The position numbers were made by a program, and so were the translations under genes. The notes under the pieces were generated by a model, which was not told where the DNA came from, ran no database searches, and saw nothing but the letters and a program-made list of their open reading frames with translations. 64,000 nucleotides of DNA. It comes from JALYXV01 sp963791545 (GTDB lineage: Bacteria; Actinomycetota; Acidimicrobiia; Acidimicrobiales; Palsa-688). The stretch is taken from the NCBI GenBank assembly GCA_963791545.1, contig CAWBSR010000003.1, forward strand, positions 62,001 to 126,000. Reading direction: 5' to 3'. The stretch's first letter is position 1. Every line of letters starts with the position of its first letter. Below, one piece after another: positions 29,149 to 37,986 of this stretch.

Positions 29149-30600
29149 TTACGGGCCCTCCACCAGGAAGGTCGAGAACTGCCAGACATCGTCGGGCGCC
29201 GGCGGGCGCCGCCCGTACCCCGCGAAGGGATCGGACCAACGCTGCAGCGGCGTCCAGTCGACCGGCCGGGAGACGAAGGGGCCCAGGTACCGCAGGGCGG
29301 TGGCCAGGATCTGCTCGTGGGGTAGGTCGTCGGGGAGGCAGACCCCTTCCGAGGGGTTTTCGAGCAGCCATTGGACCGCGCCCACCACCGCGGCCGCGAC
29401 CTGCAGGGTGGTGGCGTTCTGATGGGGCACCAGGCGGCGGGCCTCATCGATGTCGAGGAGCGACCCGATCCACCAGCTGGTGTACCGATGGCCCATGAGC
29501 AGGCAGCCCAGCTCGTCGCGGCCGCCGGTGATGTCGTCGTTCATGATCCGCTGTTGGGGCTGGAGCACGTCGCGTCGCATGTGCAGTTCGTGCATGCTGG
29601 CGATGGCGGCGTCGGTCGGGCAGTAGGCGTAATGGACGGTGGGGCGGTACACGGCGAGGCCGCCCTCGGTCACCGTGAGGGCTTCGGAGATCGAGAACGC
29701 CTCGCCGTGGCGGATCACCATGCCGACAATCTCGCCGCATGGCACCCACGAGCGGACCCAGGTCCGGCACCCCGGGTGGGCGAGGCAGATCTGGTGTCGG
29801 GGACCCCGGTCATGGCCGTACGCCCCCCGGGGCAGAGTCCTCTCGTGGGTGCCCCAGCCCATCTCGGCGGGGGCGATGCCCTCTTCGTAGAAGCCCTCGA
29901 CCGACCAGGTGTTGACGAACTCGTTCTCCCGCTTGGGCTGCGAGCTGATCTGGGTGTCGCGTTCGGAGACGTGGATGACCTTGACGCCGAGGGCCCGGGA
30001 CAGCTCGTTCCAGGCGTTGCCGGACCGAGCGGCACTCACCAGTTCAAGCTCGGAGCCGGTGCCACCTTCCGCCAGCCACCGGTCGGCGATGTCGGCCAGG
30101 GCCGCTTTGGTGAAATGCGACACCAGGCCCGGGTTGGCGCCGTGGTCGAGGACAGCGGTGGGGCCGCGGTTGTCGCCCCACTTGGCGATCACATCGCGCA
30201 GGGCCATGTGACGGGCGTAGAGGGTCCGCTCGGGGGGTGGTTCCGAGCCCATCCCGGCGTAGGGGTCCCACACCTCGAGTGACGCATTGACGTAGCGGAC
30301 CCCGTGGGCCCGGCACCATTGGAGGATGTCGACGGTACCGATGTTCCAGGCCAGGTCCACGATCACGTCCCCGGGACCGACGTAGGTGCCGAGGAGGGCG
30401 CCGTAGTGGTCCTCGGTCACGCGATCGGACACGAAGGTGGCGCCGTGCTCCTGGACCCAGCGGGCGTCGTGGGCGACGGCGCCGAAGTCCATCACCGTGT
30501 ACTGCGACGGCGCCGCGTCGACGTGGGCGAACATCAGGGGCAGCGTGCAGCGAGAGACGCTGCCCAGCCCGATGACGAGGATCCGACCCGGAAAGCTCAC
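29149..30600 (-). CDS. hss: Homospermidine synthase
   Basis: A 483-residue protein of the bacterial homospermidine synthase family, which joins two putrescines (or spermidine and putrescine) using NAD. The N-terminal Rossmann loop is ILVIGLGSVSRC, followed by VIVDLAWNIGT, NASLEVWDPYAG, LDHGANPGLVSHF and a C-terminal region with LMGHRYTSWWIGS. GTG 30600 gives the usual family length and places the Rossmann loop six residues in, as in relatives; the frame continues upstream without coding character. It is convergent with the decarboxylase gene that would provide putrescine and lies 146 bp downstream of the LAL regulator gene. Confidence 0.92.
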   Translation of the reverse strand: MSFPGRILVIGLGSVSRCTLPLMFAHVDAAPSQYTVMDFGAVAHDARWVQEHGATFVSDRVTEDHYGALLGTYVGPGDVIVDLAWNIGTVDILQWCRAHGVRYVNASLEVWDPYAGMGSEPPPERTLYARHMALRDVIAKWGDNRGPTAVLDHGANPGLVSHFTKAALADIADRWLAEGGTGSELELVSAARSGNAWNELSRALGVKVIHVSERDTQISSQPKRENEFVNTWSVEGFYEEGIAPAEMGWGTHERTLPRGAYGHDRGPRHQICLAHPGCRTWVRSWVPCGEIVGMVIRHGEAFSISEALTVTEGGLAVYRPTVHYAYCPTDAAIASMHELHMRRDVLQPQQRIMNDDITGGRDELGCLLMGHRYTSWWIGSLLDIDEARRLVPHQNATTLQVAAAVVGAVQWLLENPSEGVCLPDDLPHEQILATALRYLGPFVSRPVDWTPLQRWSDPFAGYGRRPPAPDDVWQFSTFLVEGP

Positions 30601-30679
30601 CGCCGCGGGGTCCCGCGGGTGGCTCGGCGCATGGCGAAGGCGGACGGCATCGGGAGACGGTACCGGAGCCGGTCCCGGC

Positions 30680-30736
30680 CCAACAACGAGAGCCGCCCGC
30701 CCCCACCACGGGCGCCGGGCCGGCCAACAACGAGAG
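30680..30736. repeat. Pair of 13-bp direct repeats upstream of hss
   Basis: CCAACAACGAGAG occurs at 30680-30692 and again at 30724-30736, 44 bp apart (about four helical turns), in the gap between the LAL regulator stop and the hss start. On the hss sense strand the sites read CTCTCGTTGTTGG. Such phased repeats upstream of a gene suggest a dimeric regulator site, perhaps for the adjacent LAL protein. Confidence 0.5.
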
Positions 30737-30746
30737 GCGGCCGCCG

Positions 30747-33700
30747 CTAGGCCCCGCCCGGGCTCGGGAGCAGGCCCCGCCGGTGGGCGATGGCAGCCGC
30801 TTCGGTACGCCCGCCGGCGCCCAGCTTGGCCAGGATGTTGGAGACATGGACGCTGACGGTTTTGGCGCTGATGAACAACTGCAGGGCGATCTCCCGGTTG
30901 CTGCGCCCCTCCGCCACCAGGACGAGCACCTCCTTCTCGCGCGCCGTGAGCGGCTCGTCGAGCCGGGAGGCCACCGGCTGACCTTTTCCCCCCGTTGCCT
31001 TCTCCCCGCCGGTGAGCGCGCGTAGCTCGGCGAGCAACGGCTCCGCCTCCAGGCGCTCGGCCACCGCGCCGGCGCGGGTGATCTCCTCGGACGCCTCGGT
31101 GCTGCGGCCCCCCGCCAGCAACACCGCGGCCAGCCGGGTGCGCGAGCGCGCCGCTTCGTAGGCGTGGCCAAACCGCTCGAACGCCCCGGTGGCGTCGTGC
31201 CAGGCCGTGACGAGGGCGTCCTCCGACGGGGGGGCGATGCCGGCCAGCCAGTGCAGCCGGGCTTGCTCGGCCCGCACCCGGGCCAACCAGGCTCGGCTCT
31301 CGGGGCCATGGCGACGGCCCGGCGTCAGCCCCCGCACGGCCACCTCGGCCGCCGACTCGGCCAGCTGGTCGCCCCGCCGGCACAGGTCCTCCCGCTCCGC
31401 CAGGCTGGCGCGACCCGCCGCCGAGGCGTATTGCCCGAGCAGCAGGGCCCCGAGGCGGATGCGGGCTTGGAACTCGGGCCGCTGCCAGAGCTCGGCGACG
31501 GTGGTGACCACGTCGTCGTGCAGCGACCGCGCCGCTTCCAGGTCGCCCTGCTGGCCGAACAGGTCGATCGCCCCGGCGCCGCTGATGATCGCGATCAGGC
31601 CGTCGCGGGGCCACCACGGCCGTATCCGGGGCAACAGGCCGAGGACGGCGAGATGGCCGCGGCCCGCCGCCAGCTCCAAGGCGATGGCGCTCAACATCGC
31701 CTCCCCCATTTCCGGTGGTGACTCACCGCTGAAGTCGATGGAGTCGGCGGCCAGCTTCCAGTCGCCGATGACATGGGCTGCGATGGCGGTGCGGGCCCGG
31801 GCGTCGAGCCCATAGGGCCCCCAGGAGAGGCGCACCTCCCGGGCCCGCTTCCAGGTTTCCCGATACAGGTCCAACGCCTGCGCCAGCCGGCCCTGCTCGT
31901 AGTAGAGCGACCCGAGGTTGACCAGGCCCCGCAGCTCGGCGGTCGCCTCGCCCGCCGATCGGGCCACCGCGATCGCCTCGATGAAGGCCTCCTCGGACGC
32001 GATCGGATTCCCGGCTCGCTCGTCGAGGCGGGCCAGGGTGGTGGCGGCATCGGCGGCCAGGTCGGGCAGGTGGAGTTCCCGGGCCATGCTCAGGGCCTCG
32101 CTGGCCCAGCGAGCGGCATCTTCATCGCGGGTGCGGTCGGCGTTGGCTCGGGCGTGGATGGCCAGGACCTCGGCCCGGAGCCGCCCGGCTGGTTCGTCGC
32201 TCACCAGGTGCATCGCCTCGGTGGTCAGCGCCAGGACGTCGAGCCGGCTGTCGGTGAGCAAGGCATTGCTGGCCACGGAGTACAGCAGCCGGGCCCGGTC
32301 CCGGCTCGGGGCGCTTTCCGGTAGGACCCCCAACTGGTGCTGGGCCAAGGCGATGGCCCGGAACAGGTGGCCGGCGGCCGCGGCGGCGGCGCTGGCCCGC
32401 ACCACCAGGCCGATCAAATCGACGCCGCCCTTGTCGGCGCCGCCGCCCGCCACGCCAGTATCGGCGCCGCCTGCCTCGGCGCCGACGGCTCGGGCCACCC
32501 CCGGGTCGGCCAGGAGCTCGAGCGCGGTTCCGTAGTGGCTGGCCGCCTCGTCGGGTCCCCCGACCGCCATCGCCTCGTCGCCGGCGTGGATGCTGGCGAT
32601 CGTGGCGGTGACCAGGTCGTGGGCCTCCAGCGCGTGGCGGGCCAGTTCCGCTGCAGTACCCTCCGCGGTTCGCGAGGCAAGCACCTGGGCGAACGCGGCA
32701 TGCAGCCGGGCTCGCTCCCCGGGGAGGAGATCGTGGTAGACAGTCTCCGCCAGCAAGGCGTGGCGGAAGGCGTAACCGTCGGAACCCACCGCGACCAGCA
32801 CATTGGCCTCGACGGCGCGCCGCAGGGCGGGGTCGAGAACCGACGGGTCGATGTCCAGCCCCTTGGCCAGCAGGTCGTGGGGCGCCCGGCGGCCCAGCAC
32901 GGAAACGGCGCGCACCGCCAGGCGACTTTCGTCGTCGAGCTGGTCGAGTCGCACCAGAAGGAGATCGGCAAGCTCGGTGGGCAGGGGACCGCCGCCCGCG
33001 CCGGCGGCCGCGACCAGCTCCTCGATGAAAAACGGATTGCCCTCGGCTCGGCGCACGATGTTCTGCACCTCCTGCTCGGGCAGCGGGTCCGGATGGAGGG
33101 CCTGCACCAGCAGCCGCATGTCGGTTTCGTTCAAAGGCCCCACATCCAACCGGGTGACGCCGGGAAGGCGGCCCCACTCGCCCAGCGCGGCTCGCAGCGG
33201 GTGGCGCCGGTGCAAGTCGTCGACCCGATAGGACGTGACGACCGCCACCGGCGTCGCGAACTGGCGCGTGAACAAGAAGGAGAGCAGCTCGCGCGTGGAC
33301 ACATCGGCCCAGTGCACGTCCTCGACAACCAGCAGCAGCGGCATCTGGCGCCCCAGCTCGGTGAGGGCGCCATAGACGGCATGGAACAGCGACTCGCGGC
33401 CGGTGGCCTCCATCGGCTCGCCGGCATCGGCCAGCAACCGGCGGGCCGGCAGGAGGCGACTGATGGCGGGGCTGGTCTCGAGCAACGAGCGCGCCGTCGC
33501 CGCCTCATCGTCGGCCAGGCGGCCGAAGGCTTCGCTGAAGGGCAGGTACGGCAGGGCGCTGTCGCCGAAGTCGAGGCAGTGGCCGACTAGTACCCGCCAG
33601 CCCGCCGCCCGCGCCGTGCCCGCCAGCTCCGCGATCAGGCGGCTCTTACCCACACCGGCATCCCCGCCGACCAGGACGTGGCCGGTGGGCCCTCCGCTGA

Positions 33701-33785
33701 GGCCGATCAGATCAGCGAGGCGGCTACTCTCCCACGCCCGCCCGATGAGGGCGCTCGAAGTAGTCCCAGGTGCCACGCCGGCCAT
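30747..33785 (-). CDS. LAL-family transcriptional regulator (AAA ATPase with C-terminal LuxR HTH)
   Basis: A 1012-residue regulator. Walker A is GGDAGVGKS (about 39-47), Walker B is LLLVVEDVHWAD (about 150), a helical TPR-like middle follows (about 350-900, with repeats such as LVNLGSLYYEQGRLAQALDL), and the LuxR-type helix-turn-helix is near the end (LTAREKEVLVLVAEGRSNRE, then FISAKTVSVHVSNILAKLGA). LAL proteins activate catabolic or secondary-metabolite operons on sensing a ligand with ATP. It is oriented so that hss lies directly downstream, making the polyamine genes a reasonable target; that is inference. ATG 33785 is the first start. Confidence 0.92.
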   Translation of the reverse strand: MAGVAPGTTSSALIGRAWESSRLADLIGLSGGPTGHVLVGGDAGVGKSRLIAELAGTARAAGWRVLVGHCLDFGDSALPYLPFSEAFGRLADDEAATARSLLETSPAISRLLPARRLLADAGEPMEATGRESLFHAVYGALTELGRQMPLLLVVEDVHWADVSTRELLSFLFTRQFATPVAVVTSYRVDDLHRRHPLRAALGEWGRLPGVTRLDVGPLNETDMRLLVQALHPDPLPEQEVQNIVRRAEGNPFFIEELVAAAGAGGGPLPTELADLLLVRLDQLDDESRLAVRAVSVLGRRAPHDLLAKGLDIDPSVLDPALRRAVEANVLVAVGSDGYAFRHALLAETVYHDLLPGERARLHAAFAQVLASRTAEGTAAELARHALEAHDLVTATIASIHAGDEAMAVGGPDEAASHYGTALELLADPGVARAVGAEAGGADTGVAGGGADKGGVDLIGLVVRASAAAAAAGHLFRAIALAQHQLGVLPESAPSRDRARLLYSVASNALLTDSRLDVLALTTEAMHLVSDEPAGRLRAEVLAIHARANADRTRDEDAARWASEALSMARELHLPDLAADAATTLARLDERAGNPIASEEAFIEAIAVARSAGEATAELRGLVNLGSLYYEQGRLAQALDLYRETWKRAREVRLSWGPYGLDARARTAIAAHVIGDWKLAADSIDFSGESPPEMGEAMLSAIALELAAGRGHLAVLGLLPRIRPWWPRDGLIAIISGAGAIDLFGQQGDLEAARSLHDDVVTTVAELWQRPEFQARIRLGALLLGQYASAAGRASLAEREDLCRRGDQLAESAAEVAVRGLTPGRRHGPESRAWLARVRAEQARLHWLAGIAPPSEDALVTAWHDATGAFERFGHAYEAARSRTRLAAVLLAGGRSTEASEEITRAGAVAERLEAEPLLAELRALTGGEKATGGKGQPVASRLDEPLTAREKEVLVLVAEGRSNREIALQLFISAKTVSVHVSNILAKLGAGGRTEAAAIAHRRGLLPSPGGA

Positions 33786-33882
33786 TATCGCGAGCCGGGC
33801 CGCCCGGGCCGGGCTCGTTGTCCGGGGGGGCCACTTCAGAGGACCCGGCGGGTGGCTGCCGCCGCCGACCAGGAGTCAGGAC

Positions 33883-34032
33883 TCATTCGCCGTCATGGCG
33901 GATTCGCCAGGGGGGAAGGGCCCGGGAGACATGGCCGGCGTGGTGGCGTTCTCCACGGCGAAATGTGGCGATGATCCGCTCACGACGGTAGGCGAGCTCT
34001 GCCTCGACATAGGGGGAGAACGACGTCAACAT
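33883..34032 (-). CDS. Small basic hypothetical protein (49 residues)
   Basis: A short frame from ATG 34032 to a stop at 33883, preceded by AAGGAG with a 7-base spacing, one of the best ribosome binding sites in the window. The protein has a helical start with VEAELAYRRERIIATFRRG, a pattern common in tiny actinobacterial proteins that are often LuxR- or stress-associated, and a basic tail. It lies 97 bp upstream of the LAL gene in the same direction. No function known. Confidence 0.5.
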   Translation of the reverse strand: MLTSFSPYVEAELAYRRERIIATFRRGERHHAGHVSRALPPWRIRHDGE

Positions 34033-34225
34033 GGTGGTGCTCCTTGGCTGGGACCTCGGTGGTAGCACCATGGTGGGCGCCTAAGGAGGCGGCGCGCATC
34101 GTAAGGAATCGGTATTGGCGGCGGGACCGGTCGGGAAGGTCTTAGGCCGCCTTAGACGGCGCAAAGCAGAGGAAGAACTATTTTCAGATAGTCGGAGGAC
34201 TTCATGGCGTCATGAGCGGCGCGAA

Positions 34226-34408
34226 ATGACCCCAATCAGCAAATGGTCGACTCTTGAAGGGGGATGCTCCTTGCCCGCGGTATTCGTCCCCGGTGTTCCC
34301 GAAACCGCCGCCATTTGGGAGCCGATCGCAGCCGTGTCGGCGGTGACAGCATCGCGGTCTCGCTCCCCGGGTTTGGTTGCCCCCGTCCGGCCGGCGCCTT
34401 CAGGAGCG
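34226..34408 (+). pseudogene. Relic of an alpha/beta hydrolase N-terminus (frameshifted and truncated)
   Basis: Two reading frames together spell the start of an alpha/beta hydrolase. One frame gives LPAVFVPGVPETAAIWEPIA, the other, from about 34342, gives GDSIAVSLPGFGCPRPAG; joined they match the usual first 50 residues of haloalkane-dehalogenase-like hydrolases. A frameshift lies around 34330-34342, the oxyanion HG is changed to PG, and the rest of the gene is missing because the frame runs into the end of the convergent marR gene. The remainder of the 34033-34399 gap holds no other feature I can support. Confidence 0.6.
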
Positions 34409-34798
34409 GGACTCGAGGATGCTGACTTGCATCACCGTTTCGTCCCGGAACCGTCGCAGCTCCTCGACGTGCAGCGCCGCCAGGTTGGCCAGCTTCTTCT
34501 CGCCTCGAGGAGTCAGCATCAGCCGCTGGCAGCGACCATCCTGGGGATCCGCCTGGCGGCTCAAGAGTCCCGCGGTCACCGCCCGGTCGACTAACTCGAC
34601 CGCGGAATGGTGCCGCAGCTTCAGCGCCTCGGCGACGTCTCCGATGCTGGGCGGCCCCGGTGAATCGGCTCCCTTCACGGCCAGGAGCAGTTGGTGTTGG
34701 GCGGGAGTGAGCCCCTCGGCCCGGGCCGCTTCCTCGGAGAAATGGAGGAAGGTGCGAAGGGAGCGGCGGAACGCCGCGAGGGCCCGGTAATCGGCCAT
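34400..34798 (-). CDS. MarR-family transcriptional regulator
   Basis: A 132-residue winged-helix repressor. The DNA-binding core reads LTPAQHQLLLAVKG, then IGDVAEALKLRHHSAVELVD (recognition helix) and the wing DPQDGRCQRLMLTPRGEKKL. Start is set at ATG 34798; an upstream GTG at 34855 would add 19 residues and overlap the ClC gene by 32 bp. It lies 25 bp downstream of the ClC gene, in the same direction, so the two are probably one transcript. MarR proteins usually repress their own operon and a divergent exporter, and an operator-like palindrome lies at 36305-36317. Confidence 0.88.
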   Translation of the reverse strand: MADYRALAAFRRSLRTFLHFSEEAARAEGLTPAQHQLLLAVKGADSPGPPSIGDVAEALKLRHHSAVELVDRAVTAGLLSRQADPQDGRCQRLMLTPRGEKKLANLAALHVEELRRFRDETVMQVSILESRS

Positions 34799-34823
34799 CG
34801 TCACCGGGTCCGTTTGGGCGTGG

Positions 34824-36254
34824 CTACGGGAGCGGGCGCCGGTTCTTGTGGTCACGGCTGGGACCCCCAATCTCGTTCGGCTTCGGCCCTGGCGGGGCGG
34901 GGCTGCCGGGCTCGGTCCCGCTCGCCACCTCGCCCCCGGCGCCCCCATCGCTACCACCTCGGGACACCGGTTCCGGTGGTCCCGGGCCCGGTCCGGGAGG
35001 CTCTTCCGGGGCCCCCGAGAACACCCCTTGGCGGTCCCGTTGGGTGTGGATGAGGCTGACCTGGCTGGTGAGCAACAGGGAGATGACCGATGCGATCAGG
35101 GTGGTCGGCAACAGCTGCAGGCCCGCCATCTGGGTGACGACGAGGGTGGATCCGAGCGGCGTTTTGGTCACCCCCACATTGATGGCGGCCATGAAGGCGG
35201 CCATCATCACCACCTCGTTGGTCGACGGGACGAGCAGGTGGGCCAGTCGCCCCAGCGCCACGCCGATGAAGAACATGGGGATGATGAATCCACCCCGCCA
35301 GCCCGACGACAGCGTGACCGCGGTTCCGCACAACTTGGCGAGCGCCGCCACGACCAGCACCGTGAACAGGGCCTTGCGGGCCAGCAGCGGATTGACTTGC
35401 GCTTCCCCGAAGGTCAGGGCGTAGGGCGACCAGAACGCCAGCGCCCCGAGCGCGGCGCCGCCCAGCACCGGGCGCACCATGGGGTGGAGGTGACGGAACA
35501 TCCATAGCAATCCGGTGGCCAGGTAGGTGAACACGACACTGACGGCGGCGCCGGCGGCGCCGGCCGCCACCGCCCACAACAGGTCGATGGCCCGAAGGGG
35601 GGCCACGGGCGGGAAATGCCAGACCGGTGCCAGGCCGACGCTGGTGACGAGGACGTACACGGCATAGCCCGACAGCGAGCCGAGCACCGCCGGCAGCAAG
35701 GCCTCGTAATACTCCAGCCCCCGCCGGTGCAAGATCTCCAGGGCGAAGATGGCGGAGCCGAGCGGCGCCCCGAACAGAACGGTGAAGCCCGCCGCCATGC
35801 CGGTGATGGTGAGGATCCTCATGTCGTCGCGTGGCAGCCGCCACCGGGCCGCCAGCCACGCCCCGAACGAACCGGTCGTCTGGACCATGGGGGCCTCGGG
35901 GCCCATGCCGCCCCCTGCGGCGATGCACAGCAGCGCTACCGGGATCAACGATCTCAGGTCGTTGATGTCATCGGGACCGCCCATGACATGGATGTTGTTG
36001 ACCAGCAGCTCCACATCGCCGGGGTTGCCCAGGGTGCGGACCAACACCGCCACCAGCACGCCGACGCCGGTCAGGACGAACAGGTGGGGCAAGGTGGCCC
36101 ACTCGGTCGGCCACAGCACCCGCTGCAACAGGTGCAGCGAGCCGATGAAGGCGGCCCCGATCAACCCCCCGACCACGCCAACCAGGAGCACCATCGCCAG
36201 CAGCCGCCGTCGAGGAGCGGTGAACAGCTCCATGGCGAGCCGGGGATGTCGCAT
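34824..36254 (-). CDS. ClC-family chloride channel/transporter
   Basis: A 476-residue membrane protein with about ten hydrophobic helices. ClC motifs are present in modified form: NPGDVELLVNN in place of GSGIPE, MGPEAPMVQTTG in place of GREGP (retaining a glutamate that may act as gate), and SSGWRGGFIIPMFFIGVALG in place of the GxFxP chloride-binding helix (here GFIIP). ClC proteins exchange chloride for protons or act as channels. The cytoplasmic C-terminal 70 residues are Pro/Gly-rich and lack CBS domains. The gene starts at ATG 36254 (an internal ATG seven codons on is possible) and is followed by marR. Confidence 0.85.
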   Translation of the reverse strand: MRHPRLAMELFTAPRRRLLAMVLLVGVVGGLIGAAFIGSLHLLQRVLWPTEWATLPHLFVLTGVGVLVAVLVRTLGNPGDVELLVNNIHVMGGPDDINDLRSLIPVALLCIAAGGGMGPEAPMVQTTGSFGAWLAARWRLPRDDMRILTITGMAAGFTVLFGAPLGSAIFALEILHRRGLEYYEALLPAVLGSLSGYAVYVLVTSVGLAPVWHFPPVAPLRAIDLLWAVAAGAAGAAVSVVFTYLATGLLWMFRHLHPMVRPVLGGAALGALAFWSPYALTFGEAQVNPLLARKALFTVLVVAALAKLCGTAVTLSSGWRGGFIIPMFFIGVALGRLAHLLVPSTNEVVMMAAFMAAINVGVTKTPLGSTLVVTQMAGLQLLPTTLIASVISLLLTSQVSLIHTQRDRQGVFSGAPEEPPGPGPGPPEPVSRGGSDGGAGGEVASGTEPGSPAPPGPKPNEIGGPSRDHKNRRPLP

Positions 36255-36304
36255 GCCGGTCAGATCGTATCCCGACCTATCGGCGGGCCCACAGCTCCAT
36301 TCAT

Positions 36305-36317
36305 ATCGTATTACGAT
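36305..36317. promoter_or_regulatory. Palindromic operator candidate in the clc/MFS divergent region
   Basis: A perfect inverted repeat ATCGTA-T-TACGAT stands in an AT-rich block of an otherwise GC-rich 166-bp divergent region, with a further ATCGTA half-site at 36264-36269. On the minus strand TATACT, a good -10-like hexamer, touches the palindrome. The AT-rich palindrome is the kind of site MarR regulators bind, and a marR gene belongs to the left-hand transcript. Confidence 0.5.
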
Positions 36318-36420
36318 CAGTATACCCGGGGCCCGGCGGGCGCCAGCCGGGCCCGGTGGGCTTCTCCCGGCTGCGTCCCCGCTTGTCCGAAAAGGATGCC
36401 GCTTGTCGTAGCTTCAGCCG

Positions 36421-37797
36421 ATGACGTCGACCGCGGCTTCGCCCCTCGCCCCACTGCGGCGCCGCAACTTCACCCTGCTGTGGTCGGGCAGCCTGGTGTC
36501 GAACGTGGGCTCCTGGATGCAGACCGTCGCCGTCGGTGCGCTGGTGACCGCCGATACGGGCCGGGCCACCTGGACGGTGCTGGTGGCGGCGGGGGCCTTC
36601 CTCCCGATCGGGTTGCTCTCCCCAGTCGGGGGGGCGCTGGCCGACCGGGTCAATCGGAAGCGCTGGTTGATCTTGGGCAACCTCATCCAGACGGCGTTGG
36701 CCCTGGCCCTGGCGGCCCTGGTGTACGCCGGCGACACGGGACCGGCCCTGCTCACCCTGGTGGTCACCGTTCAGGGCTGCGTGACGGCCCTCGTGCTGCC
36801 GTTCCAATCGGCGATCCTTCCCGACCTGGTCCCCCGATCGGAGTTCTTGTCGGCGGCCTCGTTGAACTCGGCTCAGTTCAACATGGGCCGCGTCATCGGT
36901 CCCGTCGCGGCCGGAGTCACGGTGGCCAAGTTCGGTTACGGCACCGCCTTCATCGTCAACGCCGTCTCGTTTCTGGCGGTGGTGATCGCCCTCGTCTTCA
37001 TTCGCCTGGCACCTCCATTGGGCGCAGCCACCGACGGGCTGTGGGCGACGGTCCGCAGCGGCGCTCGGGCGGCGCTCGCCGAGCCCGGTTGCCGGGCTGC
37101 GATCGGGCTGATCGCGGTGGTGGCCCTGCTGGCGTCGCCGTTCATCGCGCTGGTGCCTGCCGTCGCCCGCTCGCTGTCGGACGGATCCAAGTCCGCGGTC
37201 GCCTCGGCGACCGCGGTGCTGACGACGGCCCAGGGGGTGGGGGCGGTGGTCGGCGCCCTGGCGATCTCACCGCTGGCGGCCGCGTTCGGCCGCGGTCGCG
37301 TCCTGGTCGGGCAGCTGGTGGCGCTGGCGGTGGCCCTGGTCGCTTACGCGTTCGCCCCCTCGCTGGTACTTGGCGCGCTCGCGCTCACCGTGGTCGGGGC
37401 GATCTACATCGGAATACTCTCCGGATTGCAGACCGTCGTTCAGCTGCGGGCGCCCGACGAATACCGGGGCCGGATCCTGAGCCTGTACCTGGTTGCCCTT
37501 GGCGTCGTGTACCCCATCGGTGCGCTGCTGCAAGGTCCGATCGCCGATCGAATCGGGCTCCCGGTCACGACAACGTTGTTCGCAGTCATCCTGCTCGCGG
37601 TGCTGGCCGCCACGGCCGCCTTCCGATCGAGCACCCTTCGCGTCCTGGGCGAGGACGGGCCCACCACCTCGCTCGCCCCGATCCTCGAGCCCGGCGGAGC
37701 AATGCTGGAGCCGCTGGAGCCGCCTCCGGCAGGCTCCGGTGTTAATGGCGCCGATGAAAGTCGAAGGCGAAGCCGTCTACCGGGCTCGCCACCGTGA
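36421..37797 (+). CDS. MFS exporter (DHA3/MFS_3, EntS-like)
   Basis: A 458-residue major facilitator with twelve predicted hydrophobic helices. The N-terminus RRRNFTLLWSGSLVSNVGSW and the loop GGALADRVNRKRWL are typical of the MFS_3 group (EntS and related macrolide or siderophore exporters). Transport would be drug or metabolite efflux driven by protons. Start ATG 36421. It diverges from the clc-marR transcript across the palindrome at 36305, fitting a MarR-controlled exporter. The final 45 residues are hydrophilic and probably disordered. Confidence 0.9.
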   Translation: MTSTAASPLAPLRRRNFTLLWSGSLVSNVGSWMQTVAVGALVTADTGRATWTVLVAAGAFLPIGLLSPVGGALADRVNRKRWLILGNLIQTALALALAALVYAGDTGPALLTLVVTVQGCVTALVLPFQSAILPDLVPRSEFLSAASLNSAQFNMGRVIGPVAAGVTVAKFGYGTAFIVNAVSFLAVVIALVFIRLAPPLGAATDGLWATVRSGARAALAEPGCRAAIGLIAVVALLASPFIALVPAVARSLSDGSKSAVASATAVLTTAQGVGAVVGALAISPLAAAFGRGRVLVGQLVALAVALVAYAFAPSLVLGALALTVVGAIYIGILSGLQTVVQLRAPDEYRGRILSLYLVALGVVYPIGALLQGPIADRIGLPVTTTLFAVILLAVLAATAAFRSSTLRVLGEDGPTTSLAPILEPGGAMLEPLEPPPAGSGVNGADESRRRSRLPGSPP

Positions 37798-37986
37798 CTC
37801 GGACGAAGGCTCGGCGGTGGCCCCCCGTCGAAGGGGCGGGGACAAGGGGGCCATCTCGCCAAGTTGAACCGCTGAGGGGGGCAGCCCCATACGGTCCTCT
37901 CACCTCTACCCAGCCGTCCCGGACCCAAACCGGATTCAGAAGAATTTTCTGGAACCAGTGGCGGTGGAGAAGTCCTTATCCCGTCG

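Noticed and set aside
37819..37852. Terminator between the MFS and cupin genes (GGCCCCC...GGGGGCC)
   Set aside because: The 7-bp arms are simple G/C runs separated by 20 bases in a G-rich region and could arise by composition; too weak to list.
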